Shown here: piece after piece, positions 23,418 through 35,700 of the stretch
Position numbering within the stretch: position 1 is the stretch's first letter
Layout: each line of letters begins with the position of its first letter
From: Lagopus muta
Taxonomy: Eukaryota > Chordata > Aves > Galliformes > Phasianidae
Direction of reading: 5' to 3'
Assembly (NCBI RefSeq): GCF_023343835.1
Contig: NC_064437.1
Span: 42,061,967-42,125,966 of the forward strand
DNA: 64,000 bases
Made by a program: the position numbers and the translations under genes
The notes under the pieces: model-generated
What the model was told of the DNA's origin: nothing
What the model saw: the letters and a program-made list of their open reading frames with translations, nothing else
Database searches by the model: none

Positions 23418-23513
23418 CCAATCCTCTCTCTCGGAACGGCGGCCGCGCGGCGGCGATTGGTCGCCCGCCCGGCTCGACGAGCCCCGGGACGGCGGCAGGA
23501 GGGCTCCGATTGG
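23418..23513. promoter_or_regulatory. cluster of three CCAAT boxes (NF-Y type)
   Basis: CCAAT lies at 23418-23422, and ATTGG (reverse CCAAT) at 23456-23460 and 23509-23513. Spacings are 38 and 53 bases. The last box is about 120 bases upstream of the ATG, the usual distance from a transcription start near 23550-23600. NF-Y binding is inferred from motif and spacing. Confidence 0.6.
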
Positions 23514-23635
23514 CCGCCGCCGCCCTCCGGCCCCGCCCCGCCGCTCCTCCTCTCCCCCACCCGCCGGGCGGCAGCAGCAGCGACCGCCGCCGCAGCGCGA
23601 GTCTGGCCGTGCGCGCGGGGCGGCTTCAGCGCGCG

Positions 23636-23764
23636 ATGGCGGCCTCGGCGGGCCGGTCCCTGCCGCTGCTCCTCTGCCGTCACCGCGGCGCTGCCGCCAC
23701 GCTCTCCGCCGCCGGCTGCTTCCCGGCGCTGGGGCGGCGCCGGCAGCAGCAGCGACACCGGACG
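23636..23764 (+). CDS. first coding exon of a probable mitochondrial protein gene
   Basis: The ATG sits in a strong Kozak context (G at -3, G at +4). It opens 43 codons that end exactly at a strong donor, CGGACG|GTGAGT, in phase 0. The peptide begins MAASAGRSLPLLLCRHRG and ends in an Arg/Gln-rich run before His-Arg-Thr. It has about nine arginines, no Asp or Glu, and many Ala, Leu and Ser, the classic make-up of a mitochondrial presequence. The frame is open upstream, but the first ATG is this one. The reading frame continues into the intron only because the island lacks stops. The CpG-island promoter with NF-Y boxes agrees with a broadly expressed gene. I cannot name it from 43 residues, since presequences are poorly conserved. 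Confidence 0.75.
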
Positions 23765-26700
23765 GTGAGTGAGGCGGGAGCGCCCGCCGCGGGGCCGTGC
23801 CCTTCAGGCGGCGGCCGGGGAGGTTGCGGAGCGAGGAGGCGGCGGGAGCTTTCCGTCCGCCCGCCCGGAGCTGGGCCCGCGGGGGGCTGCGGCGCCGGCG
23901 GCAGCTGCGCGTTATTCTTAGCGCCGCGAAACTTGAGCGGGGCGGCGGCCCGCCCCGGGCGGATCCCGGCCCCGTCAACTTCCCTCGGCACGAGGGGGGG
24001 TGGTGGGGAGGAGCGGCGGCGGAGCGGAGCGGGGCCGGGCCGGGCCGGGCGGGAGCTCTCCGGCCGTGCCGAGCTAACGGAGGTGGTGGTGGCCGCCAGG
24101 TGGCGCGCGGGCAGCCCACGGGGTCGCGGCCGGCACGCGCCTCGCCTCGCGCCTCGCACCGCGCGGCCGCGGGGGTGCGGCGGGGCTCCGGCTCCGGCGG
24201 GTTGCAAGGGGTCGCGGCGGTGCGCGGGCTGCAGGGGGGTGGGAGTCGGCTTGCGTGGAGGTGCTGCGCTGCCGCGGAGATGTGGCGCTGAGGGACGTGG
24301 GCAGGGTGACCCGAGAGCTCTTTTCCAACATTGCTGCTCCTGTAGTTCTGGTCCGCTAAGCGGGCAGGGAGTAGTGTGTGCACGGGGGGAGCCTGTCGCT
24401 CAGTGCCTCGAAGCGATGATAAATGGGCCTCCTTGAATGAGAGAGGAAGTGGTAAATGCTCTTATGGGTGAGTCCCTTCCACTGGAGTGTATTGGAAGAT
24501 ACTGCTCTAATGACTTCTGTGAGTGAATAAGGGAGAACCGTCTTGAAATGGGTGAAGTGTGAAGAATGGTGTTTAGATAACGTCAGAGGGAGTATGAAGG
24601 TCTGAACTCTCAGGTAAATACTTGGTTTAGGAAGATTCTGATGACGTTGCAGTTATGCTGGGAGATGGGGGGCTGAAATAAAGCATTTATAGCTTTCTGA
24701 TGTGTTTTGAAAGCAGTGAACAGACTGCTGTCATGTCCCCTTCTGCCTGGGAGTGGGTGGATGGCTGCAGCTTTGGAGAGGAGAATGGGTGAACCATTGG
24801 TTTGTGAAGCAAAGCATCAGAGCTGCTGGTGTGGAGGTCTGAGTGTTGCTGTAACGTTGGCTATGGAAGAGGGCGATGGGAGAGGCAGGCAAGCAAGATG
24901 AGGTAGGAGTCTGGTTCCTTTTTCTATGCAACAGCTATGTGAACAAAGTGCCAAAGAATGGAAGCAGGAGGAGTGATGGGGAGAAGCCTAACCAGTGCTT
25001 GGCAGAAGAGGTTTTAGCTGATGCAAGGCATGCCGCAGCAGTGCGAGCACACAACTCCTTGTGTTGACTTTGTGAGCAGTGGCAGGGGAGCTCAATGCTT
25101 GGTGGGCTATCAGGGTGTTGGCTCTGCTAACATCTAGTAGAGCTTGTAGCAGGCCTAGATTGTGAGATTGCCTATTAGCAAGGTCTTACAGTGCTTCCTG
25201 CTGCTTAGAAATCGCTGCTGCTTTCCTGTCAGGTAGCTTGTCCTCAGAAGCATGGAGAGAAAATGATGTAGATGTTCCTGAGAGGAAACTTCCTTAGGAA
25301 GCAAGAGAATGTCCTCATTGGCTCCCTGCTTGTTCTGAGAGGTGTGGGTGTTAAGGGTAGGCTGCCAGAGGTAAAAGCTCTGTGCTGCTGAGATGCAGTG
25401 CGGGTGGGAAGCAGCCTTTTGTGGAAAAGCTTACTTTATGAACCTAGGTGGTGGGTTTTTTTTTTTCTTTTTTTTCCTACACATGGTGTTAGATAGACAA
25501 AAGACTTAAATACATCTGGTTTTGTATGTCAAATGCTTAATCTTTATGGCTTTCACCTGTAAAGAGTAGACTCATGTTATTGTATTAGTATATGTAACAA
25601 GCTGGTTCAGTTATGTTGGGTTAAGATGTAATTGGTTATTTCAGTTCTGGAGAAGAGTATCTGCAGGAAATCAAGGGCTCAGCTGCATGTGGTGCTCTGT
25701 GGTACTTAATCTTTGTGATTCTGGGTAGATGGCAGACTCCTTTTAGGCCTAAAAAAAGAGCAAGAGAGGACTATAGAGACTGAACTGCCTGCAGTTATCA
25801 AGCAGTAGCAGGCTGGTTTTAAAAGCTGCCGTAGGTGAGAACCAGAGTTACCTATGGTGAGAGGTGTGCTGGGTGGAGCAGGATTTTGGTGCTGACTCTC
25901 CCATATTGAATCGCACAGCGAGATGAGTTCCATAGGGTGAGAAGTCCCAGGAGGAAGATAGGATGAGCGCTGTGCCAAGGCCGGCTCCTCATGGCTGAGA
26001 TACACGCAGCACAGTTCAGCCGCCCTTTCAGGCTGTCTGAAACTGTTGCAGCATCAGCTTTCAAAGAAGCTGTTGCTCCCTTGTGTCAGGATATCGTGGG
26101 CCCTGTAGCGCCTCATGCCCCGGCTGTTACAAGCAGGTTTGTTGCCATTCTGTTGCCTATCTCCTGAAACAAACTTATTTGGTAGGCTTGGATTTCACAG
26201 AATTCACCTGGTGATGCTGACTGGCTGCCAGGGCTGCAATTGCTGGAAGAACATCTTGGTGTGGTGTCTGGATTTTTGCTGAGGATGGAAACTAGCAGGC
26301 TTCCTTAATTAAATGCACTTCTGTTTTCCTAATCTCGCCTACTGCCGATCATAATTTTGAAATGGATGATTAACAAGCTGAAGAACTGCTGGCTGTGCAA
26401 TGGATTGAAGGGGCATAAAACTGTTATGCTTACCAGACCTTTGCCTACCTTGACCTCAGTTGTTTCCCATGCTGAGATGCAGAATACTAAATTCAACCCT
26501 GCCCCTCCCCCAGGGCTTTGCTATGGAAGTCCATGTAGATATTTTACAGCAGTTTTGTTTGATTTTTTTTTTTTTTTTTGTCTGATTTTTTTCCTTCATA
26601 GTGTTGGATGAGTGATACATTCATTTTCATGGGATCAATGGCGCGTGGGCTGTAGAACAAGAGCAGATGCACTTGATGTCACTTGGAAAGTCAAGATAGG

Positions 26701-29700
26701 ATGTGGCTTGAACTGAAATATAAATAAATCCCATCACAGTAGAACTTCTATAATGTAAAGAGCCCTAGCAGTTGTTCACTTTGCTGTTAATATGGAGCTT
26801 TCCACTAGAATTCCCTTTCCTCCTGCTTCTTTCCTCACCCCCTTCCCACAAACAGGTAATTTGCTGCCCTGCTAACTCCTTGCTCACCTCACCCTGGCAG
26901 AAGGTGGCTAAAGGGTAACAATTTCTGGTAGCTATCATTAGCACTTGCCTGCTTCAGTGCTGCCTAATCTAATTAAATGCAAGGCAAATGAGGTCTGCAG
27001 CCTCCTACTAGATTTACTGTTACAACAGAAGCTGCAGCCGAATGCTCGTTTGAAGGGTTCAAAAGTAAGGAAACTTTCAGTGTTTTCACCTCAAATAAGA
27101 AAAGGGAATCTGTGCTCAGCTTTTCTCATGGAGCAATGGAACTAAGGTGGGAATCTTTTACTGCTTAGCATTTTTTTTTTTCTTTTTTTTTCTGTTGTTA
27201 GATTGCACTGGGATTTCTTGCACGGCCAAAAATGATCAGGAAGACCCATTGGGTGTATGAAAGTGGCTAAACACTGATTCATTCTTACAGAGCATAATAG
27301 GTTTTGAACGGATGCTGAATTGAAGGAAAAAAAAATAATTCAGAGCTGTGTTCTGCTCGTGGCATCTTTTTCTTGCAGGGAACAGTACAGAGCTTTGCTT
27401 CACAGAGTCCAGAAATACCCTTGCAGGGCTGTGTGCGTGAAGGACGTGATGCTCAGAGAGGGGTAAATATCAGCAATGGGTGACAATTACTTGTTAGTAC
27501 TTCTTTTTTTTTTAACAGCGCGGTCTATGGGAGTAATCAAGAGTCTGTGTGTAGGCTCTGTGATGGGAAAGGAAATTACGGTCATGGTGAGGTTGATCCA
27601 GCCGTTAATACAGAAATTCCAGGGCAGATTTCCTTCCATCTGGGGAATGTTTCTCAGCTATCCTCGGACAGGAGGGGTACAGCTCTGCTTATAGGAATCA
27701 AGGAAAAAAAAAGGAACACTTTTCATTCATTTTCTGAAGCTGTTTTTAGCCTCATCTTTGAGATAAGATCTCTGTATGAGATTAGCTTGTGTGCAGTCTT
27801 GAGGGTAAAACTGAAGTTTTAAAACATTGATGCTATGAGTCACTTGCTTACCGTTCTATAAAATAGCAAACAGATCACAGATTGGTAATTTAAATTACTT
27901 CCCTATTTGCAAGTGCTTGCTGTCCGTGGAGGTGCAGAAACAATTTTAGTTTGGGGATGTTAATTATTTGTTTATTGAGCAAGTGTTTGTACTGTTGGCC
28001 GGCAGTCAGCTTCCCTCAGAGCTCAACTGCTGCTTTATGCTGCCATGGACGGTCCAGGGCAGCTCCCTCTGCTGAGGAGGAACAGTCGCTGTATCTAAAG
28101 TGCTCTTGAGGTAAGAGATCATCTTTGATGTCACTGTCTTGTTGTTGATTGTATTTTGGTACTGACTTTATGAGGGCAAACTAGACTGAGCTGGCATTCA
28201 GGAGCGTTCTGTCCTTGAGTATGTAATGATGAATGGAAAATGATTTGTCTTTTTTCCGTTCAAGTTTTGGCAAAGAGTTTTCTTCCCAGTACTAAGGGCC
28301 CAAATTGTATGTTATCTCAACGAAGATGAAAATATGCAGTACTTGAATGTGACATGGAATTATTTTGCAGTAGGGCAAGCCTATGGGACATCGCTTATGT
28401 CTTGTGTAAAATATGAAGTATGGCTGCTATCTCTTTCTGCATTCTTGGCAGCTCTTAAGGAATTAAGAAACAGAACCACTTGCATAAGTAGGAGAGGAAA
28501 AAATGTGGAAGGCAGCCTTGTTTGAGTGAATCATTCTTATTGGCTTCCCCAGGAGGAAGGGATTGCCACACTGTGAGGTCACTGTCAAATCTCTGAAACT
28601 GTTCATTGGAATAATTAAAATGGGATTCCATTTGGATAGATAACTTATCAGGGGCCTACTGGAGGATGGCCATGGCTCCCCACAGAACAAGCTATTAAAC
28701 CACGGCTGCTGCAGGCTGACCTAAGCTCAATAGGCTGCTTTCACAGCACTTGTATGAGATTGTAACTGTGCACGGAGGTGAGGGGAAGGTGTCCTGGTCC
28801 ACCAACAGACCTCTTCCCTGAAGAGTGCTTAAAGGTTGTCTGGTCTTAATGCTTTCAGGATGGTGAATTTCCATGGGGAGCACAGCATACCTGCCAACCC
28901 AAGTGTGGTCATCTCAGTGCTTGGCAGGCTGGTGTGCCTGCTGGGCTTCCATTGGGCCTGTGCCAGGCTGTGCCAAGCACTGTCAATTGTCCTACTGGGA
29001 TACGAGAGCATCTTGCCAGCCTCCATGACAGCCATAACACAAACTCTGAATCACCAAGTCTTGCATCCTGTCTTGTAGCCTCTTGGGAACAAAACAGTGT
29101 ACTTTGAGGTTTTAGCCTCAAACTTTGTGGGGTTCAAGAAAATTCTTTGTGAAATTTATTGCTGATTTGAGAGGGTTTTGGTGTGAAATTGTGCTGTGCT
29201 AACCATTTCTACTGCTTACATCATGTAGGTCTTCAGCTGTGTATGTTGCTATCTGTTCCTTCCATTAAGTGAAGCTTACCTGGACTCAAAGTAGTGTGAG
29301 GTAGTCAAGTGGTTTCCAGCTAAAAGTGCAAGGTCAGTGCTTTTGAAATGCATGTGGAAGCAGAGTGTGTAGTGTGTGTGTGGGGGAGCTGGGAGCATCT
29401 GAGCCCCCTCAGACAGGAGCTGCATGGAGCTTCTTGCTGCACAGCATCCAAATGTGGGGTTATGTGAGGATTCATTTGCTGCAGCATCTCAATTCCGTTA
29501 GTTGATGTAAATGAGTTGAAAGTGGGAAACCAAGTAACTGGATTTATTGTATTAATCTACATGCAGTTTTGGATGGGGAAACTCACCGTCAGTCCTTGAG
29601 TGAAGTGATCATAGGCAGCAATTGGCAAACAGCATCCTTTTCTTCCAGATGGAATGGAGTTTCCAGCCTGCCTTCCAATTTTCTACGTCTGCTGCTGGAG

Positions 29701-32700
29701 AGGAGTCTAGCAGAGTCTCTTTTCTCTGTTCTGCATAACCATGTTACCTTGAAAAGCACTGAGCTAGGCAAATCTTTTATCGTGTTATTTTGTTATGTTG
29801 TAATTCCTTGAGCTGTGTGCTGAGTTGATTTGCGTGGTCTCATATCAATTGTGGCTCTACCTTGGAGCTGCTAAGGAAAAATGCATTCCCTAAATACAGT
29901 AGTGTAAATGTTTTGTTTCTACCTTTGAGACTTGTGTGCTTCAGCAACTTTAAAAACCATCCAGTTAGGATCTGACATATGTTCCTTGTAAACTCGTCGC
30001 TTTGCCAACAATTTGTAGAAGATGCAGCTTCCAATGAGCAGGAGGTACTTCCTTGACATATGGGCTTGCTCACTGTCAGCTAAAACGTGACTTGGTGGTG
30101 GCTGCTGAGCCGTGCCTGTTTGCTCCTTGTCAGCTGCTGTTCTTTGTATGGGTTCCTTCCTCTGTTTGTCTACCTGTCACTTGGCGTAGGTACTCCAGAC
30201 CTCCTAGGTAAGATATGGGGTAAACTTGAAGCCCCCTCTGTGTTGGAGCACTCTAGGAAGTACTTGATAAATCCAATAAAACAGTAGTTCTAACTTGAAG
30301 TAGAGTTTAGGTTTCCATAACAATCTTTCCCAGAGCTTTTGAAGTTTAAAAACCCAAGGTTGCATGCAGCCCACAGTGTGGTCATGGTGTCTTGCTTTTA
30401 ATCTTATCTTTGTGATTAAAGCTTGTCTTCCAGCAGATTCAGTAACCTCTTGAGAAGCGCGGTTTGCAGTCATGCTATGCAGGTTTGTTTCTCCAGGCTC
30501 ATTGCTCCAGGATGCTCTTCCAATTTCTTTGCATCTTGGAACTGTACAAGTTTGAAAACACAGAAAAATGACTGTAGATGTTGCTCTTAAACCTTGCTTG
30601 TCTTTGACCAAAAATACCTTTTAATGATGCTGAGCTCTTCATGACTTGCAAGTGAAATCTGTAGAATAAAGAGCAAATGGATATTTCGTTGGCCAAAATG
30701 TAGTCGCAGTAGTGGGCTCTAAGGTATGCTCTGAAATAAGAGATCAGCTGGATGGGTGAAACTGATGTAAAAGAAAAACAGTTGATTTCTCTACTTAAAC
30801 CATTTTAAAAAACCAACAACGATATTCTCATACTTTGTCATCTTTCTTAGATGTTTGGAATTAAATGTCAGTGAGTTTTCTGCCTGGCAGAGTACCTCCA
30901 GAAATGAGAATTGTAAGTATTGCTCTGACAGGTGAAGATTTTAAGAGAAAATGGGCAGTCTAAAGCAGCACAGGTGTGACAGGAATATTTCCAATGATGT
31001 TAGAGAGCACTGGGCAGGGTCTGCACGGTGTTTCTTTGCGTAGCACTTCTGATATCATTATGCATGCAATGCTTACTGCTGGGAAGTGTCTGACATACTG
31101 TGTCCGTTCATGTTTTGTAGATGAAAGGTAGACAGGAGCAATGTGCTGCAGCAGCTGTTTAAAGGTAACTTAAATTAATTGTGGACCTCTCTGAAACATT
31201 GTAGGGGTTCTTGTGAGCGGGAGAACTGAGAAAGGAGGCTGGCAGAGAAAGTAATTCTCTCCCTCAGATAACAGAGACTGGAAAAAAGGATGAGATGTTG
31301 TATGGGGAAAAAATGATTCCTTTTTTTGTAATGAAAACGCTTTCATTCATCGTGTTACTTGGGAAATCCTCTTGGATTCCTGCAGGGGAAGGGGGAGTTG
31401 CCTGATGTTCTGCTGGGTGATGGAGCACGGCGTGTTTGTAATGCATAACATCATCTGCTCTGTCAAAAGCTCCCAAGGGAGACTGCTGCTCACTGCAGGG
31501 CTATTCTCCTTATCAAAGGACTTATTTCAAAGCAGCGATAACAGAAATTCCATTGTCCAAATATTGGGTTGATTTGATAATTACCCTAATAAGTGTTGTA
31601 TTGTTTCCTCTCTGAGTTTGGGGATATTGTGTTAAGAGAGCAGTCGTCTTCATTTGGACTCGGCTGTAAGTGATTCAGGAAAACCAACTCAAGTCTCTGT
31701 CTTAAGAAAGAGGACTTGCATTCCAAACCACGTGTATTGCTAGTAATGAAACCAGCTCTTAATGTTCTCCTCTGAGTTAAATGAATATATTAAAGATTTT
31801 TCCCTTCCTGTTGCAAGCTACAGATAAGCTGTCCTTGTGCTTTATGAACTGCCTGGAAAAAATACAGCGGAGTGCTATTTGGCTGTCATTCAGTCTGTGG
31901 CCAGCCCTGTGTGCAGGGACTGAGATGAGGCTGCAGAAGATGGGTGGTTTGAGACTGTTCTGTTTCCATGCAAGTGAAGGCAATGGGAGCAAACAGAATG
32001 TGAGGATCCAGGCTTCATTTTGGCTGCAGCCAAACATGTGGTTGCCCAGGCTTACCTGTGGTGTGCTTGCTGTGAAGTGACAAGCAGTGAAATCACAGGT
32101 AGCTTAACTGCTTACAGACAGCACTTTCTTTTTTTCTTCAAAACTTTCTCATTAATGGAGCTTTTCTGATCATTGAGGACAGTTGTTCCTAGAACTCGCG
32201 CTCTTCATAATTGTAGCTGAATGCCATGTTATCCACACAATTTACTGGTTTGGCATGTTAGGTGGGACTCTAAAAGTCAGTCTTCCTGCAGATCTGCTTT
32301 CTAGGCACCTGAAAAAGCAGAGTTAAAAGGAGAAACCATTACAAATGTAGGAACATTCCTTCCTAACCACTTGATGGAGTGATGAAATTGTAATTGCCAA
32401 GGAATGAGAAGCTGTTGGTCCCAAGCAGAGCTTTGCTTGGAAGCCAGAAAATCATGAACTTTTCTGACCACGACGTTGAATAGATTTATACTGTCCAAGC
32501 TTAATTTCATCTCAAGAGTAACTTTATCCAAAGATAAATACTGTGACTCAAATTTGCACACGGACTCATGAAAAATCTATCCCAATTGTGAATCAGCCAG
32601 TCACTCTGATGTGTGGGAGTGACCGTTTCCATATTTCCTCTTGGCATTTAGTGATCGAGAGAGTAGTTTTAAACAAACAGTTCCACAAGTACTCCTCTTC

Positions 32701-35700
32701 ACTATTTAGCTAAATTCAGTAGGGCAGGAGATGAGACAGTGCAGATTTGGGCTTTTGAGTTGGCAGGAATGTTAGAGGAAAGCATTGAGGCTTTGGGTGT
32801 GAGGCTGTGAGTTCAGTGGAGCTGCTGTTTTCATGACCTATTTCTTGGGCAAACATGGAAATAGAAATGGCTGTTGGTGGCACAGATGAGCTGCTGTCTT
32901 TGTCATCAGACCCCACTTTGATGCAGTCTTACTTCTGGAGGTTAGGAGCTCAGCACCCCCAAATTATTCTGGTATCAGTGAAGAGGAGGAATTACCGAGT
33001 GTAGGTCAGTTTGAAACAAGTACTTTAATCTCCTAAAGGTCTGTTTGTTGTTGTGGTCAGCCTGTTGTCATTAATGTAGTTTGTACTCCCAAGGAAGGTG
33101 GGTGTGCAGCTGACTCATCCTGAATGCTTTCATCCACATTTATACTTCAGGAGATTTGGCAACATCTGTGAGCAGAGTTGCTGTGATTAGCCTGACATTT
33201 ATGTAACAGAGCGTGCTGCAGAGGGCTGCTCTTGAAATTGGAGTTGAAGCACAACGGTGCTTTTCAAGGCAGTATTTACATAATTTATATGGATTTCTAC
33301 ACTAGAGAGCCTGCGTTGCTGTACGCCAGTCAGCTGATAGTTGTATCTCCGTGTTTGCTGTTAGTGTACGGGTTTGATGGCAGCAGAGCTCTATTTGCCT
33401 CCTTCAGAATGTGATTTTTATAGCCACAAGTTAGTGCCAATGATGCTTCATGTTGGATTCTGACCCAAGAATATATGCAAGCTTTTTTATATCTGTGGGA
33501 ACGTGGAAGTGCACGAAGAAAACTGAATTGCTGTAATTGTGCTCTGAGATGCCATAAAGTGTCTGGAGTCTGTGCTATGTGGGTGATTGACCAAGGTGGA
33601 TGGAAACCTCGCTACCTGAGAGGTGCTTATCAGTCCTCAGATCTGTCACACTGAGTTGTCTTTGCTAAAAAGTGAAGAAAGCCTTCATCTTATTTCTACC
33701 AAACGCACCCTCAAAAAAGCCCCAAACCAACAAACAGCATGTAATTCCTTTTTGATAACTTTTGTGGCTGTCCCCCTGAGATGGGTTAGCCTGCATGCTT
33801 CAGGCTGTCCTAGAGAAACCTGTGAATGATAAAGCTTTTCAGCTCTTTGTCACATTTTCCAAGTTTAAGACCCTTTCAGTTTTCATAGTATTCACAAATA
33901 TCTGTTGAATCTTGTTTCTTTAGTTTATGGTGCTTAAGTTCTCAAAACATCTACCTTTCTTCTCTGTAAACGTGAAGTGATATAAAGCACATCTAAATGA
34001 GTTATTTTGGCCATAATTTGCCTTGAAAAGAGCATCTCTGCAATGTTTCATTTGAAAATAGTTATATTTACTTGCAAACTGAGCTGGTCATTAGCATGTG
34101 AAACTTACTTAATACACAGTGATTAGAACTTGTGTTTTATGAGCTGTGTTTATAACTGCAGCTCTCCAGCTCTGGTCTCTCTCTGTGCTGAGGTGAAGTT
34201 TGCACCTCAGTATTCCCTGTCAGTCATACAGATTCACATGACGTTTTTCCATCCTTGTTAGCAATCTCTTCAAGCTTTCCAGCCTGAAGCTTGTAAGAAT
34301 GAATAGATCTACCTCAGCTTGTCTATTATCTGAAGAAATGGAACTGATTAGCAGCATCTTCTTTCTTATTGCAAAGACATCTTGGTGAGTCCTTCAACTT
34401 CTACAGTGGGCTGTTTGAGGTGCATGAAGTGCTGGCGCATAAACGTGAGATTGGCACTGGAAATCAGTGTGACTCCATGGGAGGGAAATTCTGATTTATT
34501 GCATGCTACCTGAATATAAAAATCCTTCCAACACTCACTGTGAAAAATACCTACAGAATTCATTGCCAAACTGAAGAATGCTACGCTGAAAAGACATTGT
34601 AAGTATAATACCTTTATCTTCTTTAAAGCAGATAATGAAGTTCAAGGTGAGCAATATTGAAAGTGAACTTGATAACATGCTAATCTGTATAAATCAGTCT
34701 CTCAGATTCTCAGGGAGGCTAGTATGTCAGTCTACAGGGAAGGATAAGGATAGTTCCAGACAGAAGAGAACACTATGAGTAGATGAAGAATGGAGTGAGG
34801 CTGAACTATTGCCACCTGTTGATGTTTCACTTGATCTCTTGCTGTAGTACTGCAAGGTTTTGATGGCATTTTGAAACACTTGAGTGATTTCTTTTTAGTT
34901 TCTTAAATTCCAGTAACTCTTGTGAGATGATGCTATTGTTACCTATGATGTGGTCATTTTGGTGCTGTTGCTACAATGTATTTTTCCCCCCTATGTAATA
35001 GCGTACTTAAAAAGAGAAAATTTCTTCTTCTCTAGGGCTGTTGCCTAGTGATAGGTGTTCACTTCCTCCTAGTAAGACTACTGAGTTGTTGTAGGGCTAT
35101 TAGTTGCTCTTAAAAATATAAAAAATAACTGATTACGAATACTCTAGGAGGAGCACAACCTTACACATACCATAAAATGTCTCAGCAGCTATGATTGGTG
35201 ATTGCAGGCTTGCTGATAACTGATCTGATAGGAGAAAAATAACCGGACTCTGACTTGACACTTGCTGCTTTTCCACCCACAGGTCTGATCAGCATTAGTC
35301 ATCTCTTTCTATACACAGTAACTAGGATAGAGCTACAAAGCTCAAAGGTTGGATGCAGTCTGCTACCAATTAGTCCTTAAGAGAAGAGTAAAGGAGGTGT
35401 GCCTTTATGCTGACTGTTGTGGAGGTGGTGGCAGTGCAATTGATTCAGTTTGTTAGTTCCAGCTGGTAAGAATAAAAATACTTCTGTTTAGAGCAGCTTT
35501 GAATTGAGGTGAATAAAAACACGTGACAAAGCAATGCCACGCTTAGCTACTAAAAACTGCTGTTTCTCTCCTTGTTTGTTGCATTAGAAACATCCTGAGC
35601 TCATCTGCTGTACATGCTTTCAGATTGCAGTGTGGGCCATGTGAATGTTAGTGTTTGATTTGTTGGTTTAATCTAGTGCTCGGAGCTTGCTTTGGAGTGC

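Larger units (their letters stand above)
23100..24300. promoter_or_regulatory. CpG island 2, promoter of the rightward gene
   Basis: Roughly 1.2 kb of very GC-rich, CpG-dense DNA surrounds the first coding exon at 23636. There is no TATA box at the expected place. Several GC boxes (for example CCCCGCCCCGCC at about 23533) and three CCAAT boxes precede the ATG. This is the usual architecture of a housekeeping, nuclear-encoded mitochondrial or similar gene. Confidence 0.85.

Noticed and set aside
23510..23635. 42-codon N-terminal extension of the rightward first exon
   Set aside because: The frame is open but begins at TTG, and no ATG occurs before 23636, which has the strong Kozak context.
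23187..24383. 398-codon open frame on the minus strand across CpG island 2
   Set aside because: Pro/Arg/Ala-rich low-complexity product typical of antisense reading through GC-rich DNA. It overlaps the real first exon and its donor on the other strand.
28020..28102. Possible second exon of the rightward gene (acceptor near 28020, GTAAGA donor)
   Set aside because: All three frames contain stops before the donor, including the required phase-0 frame.
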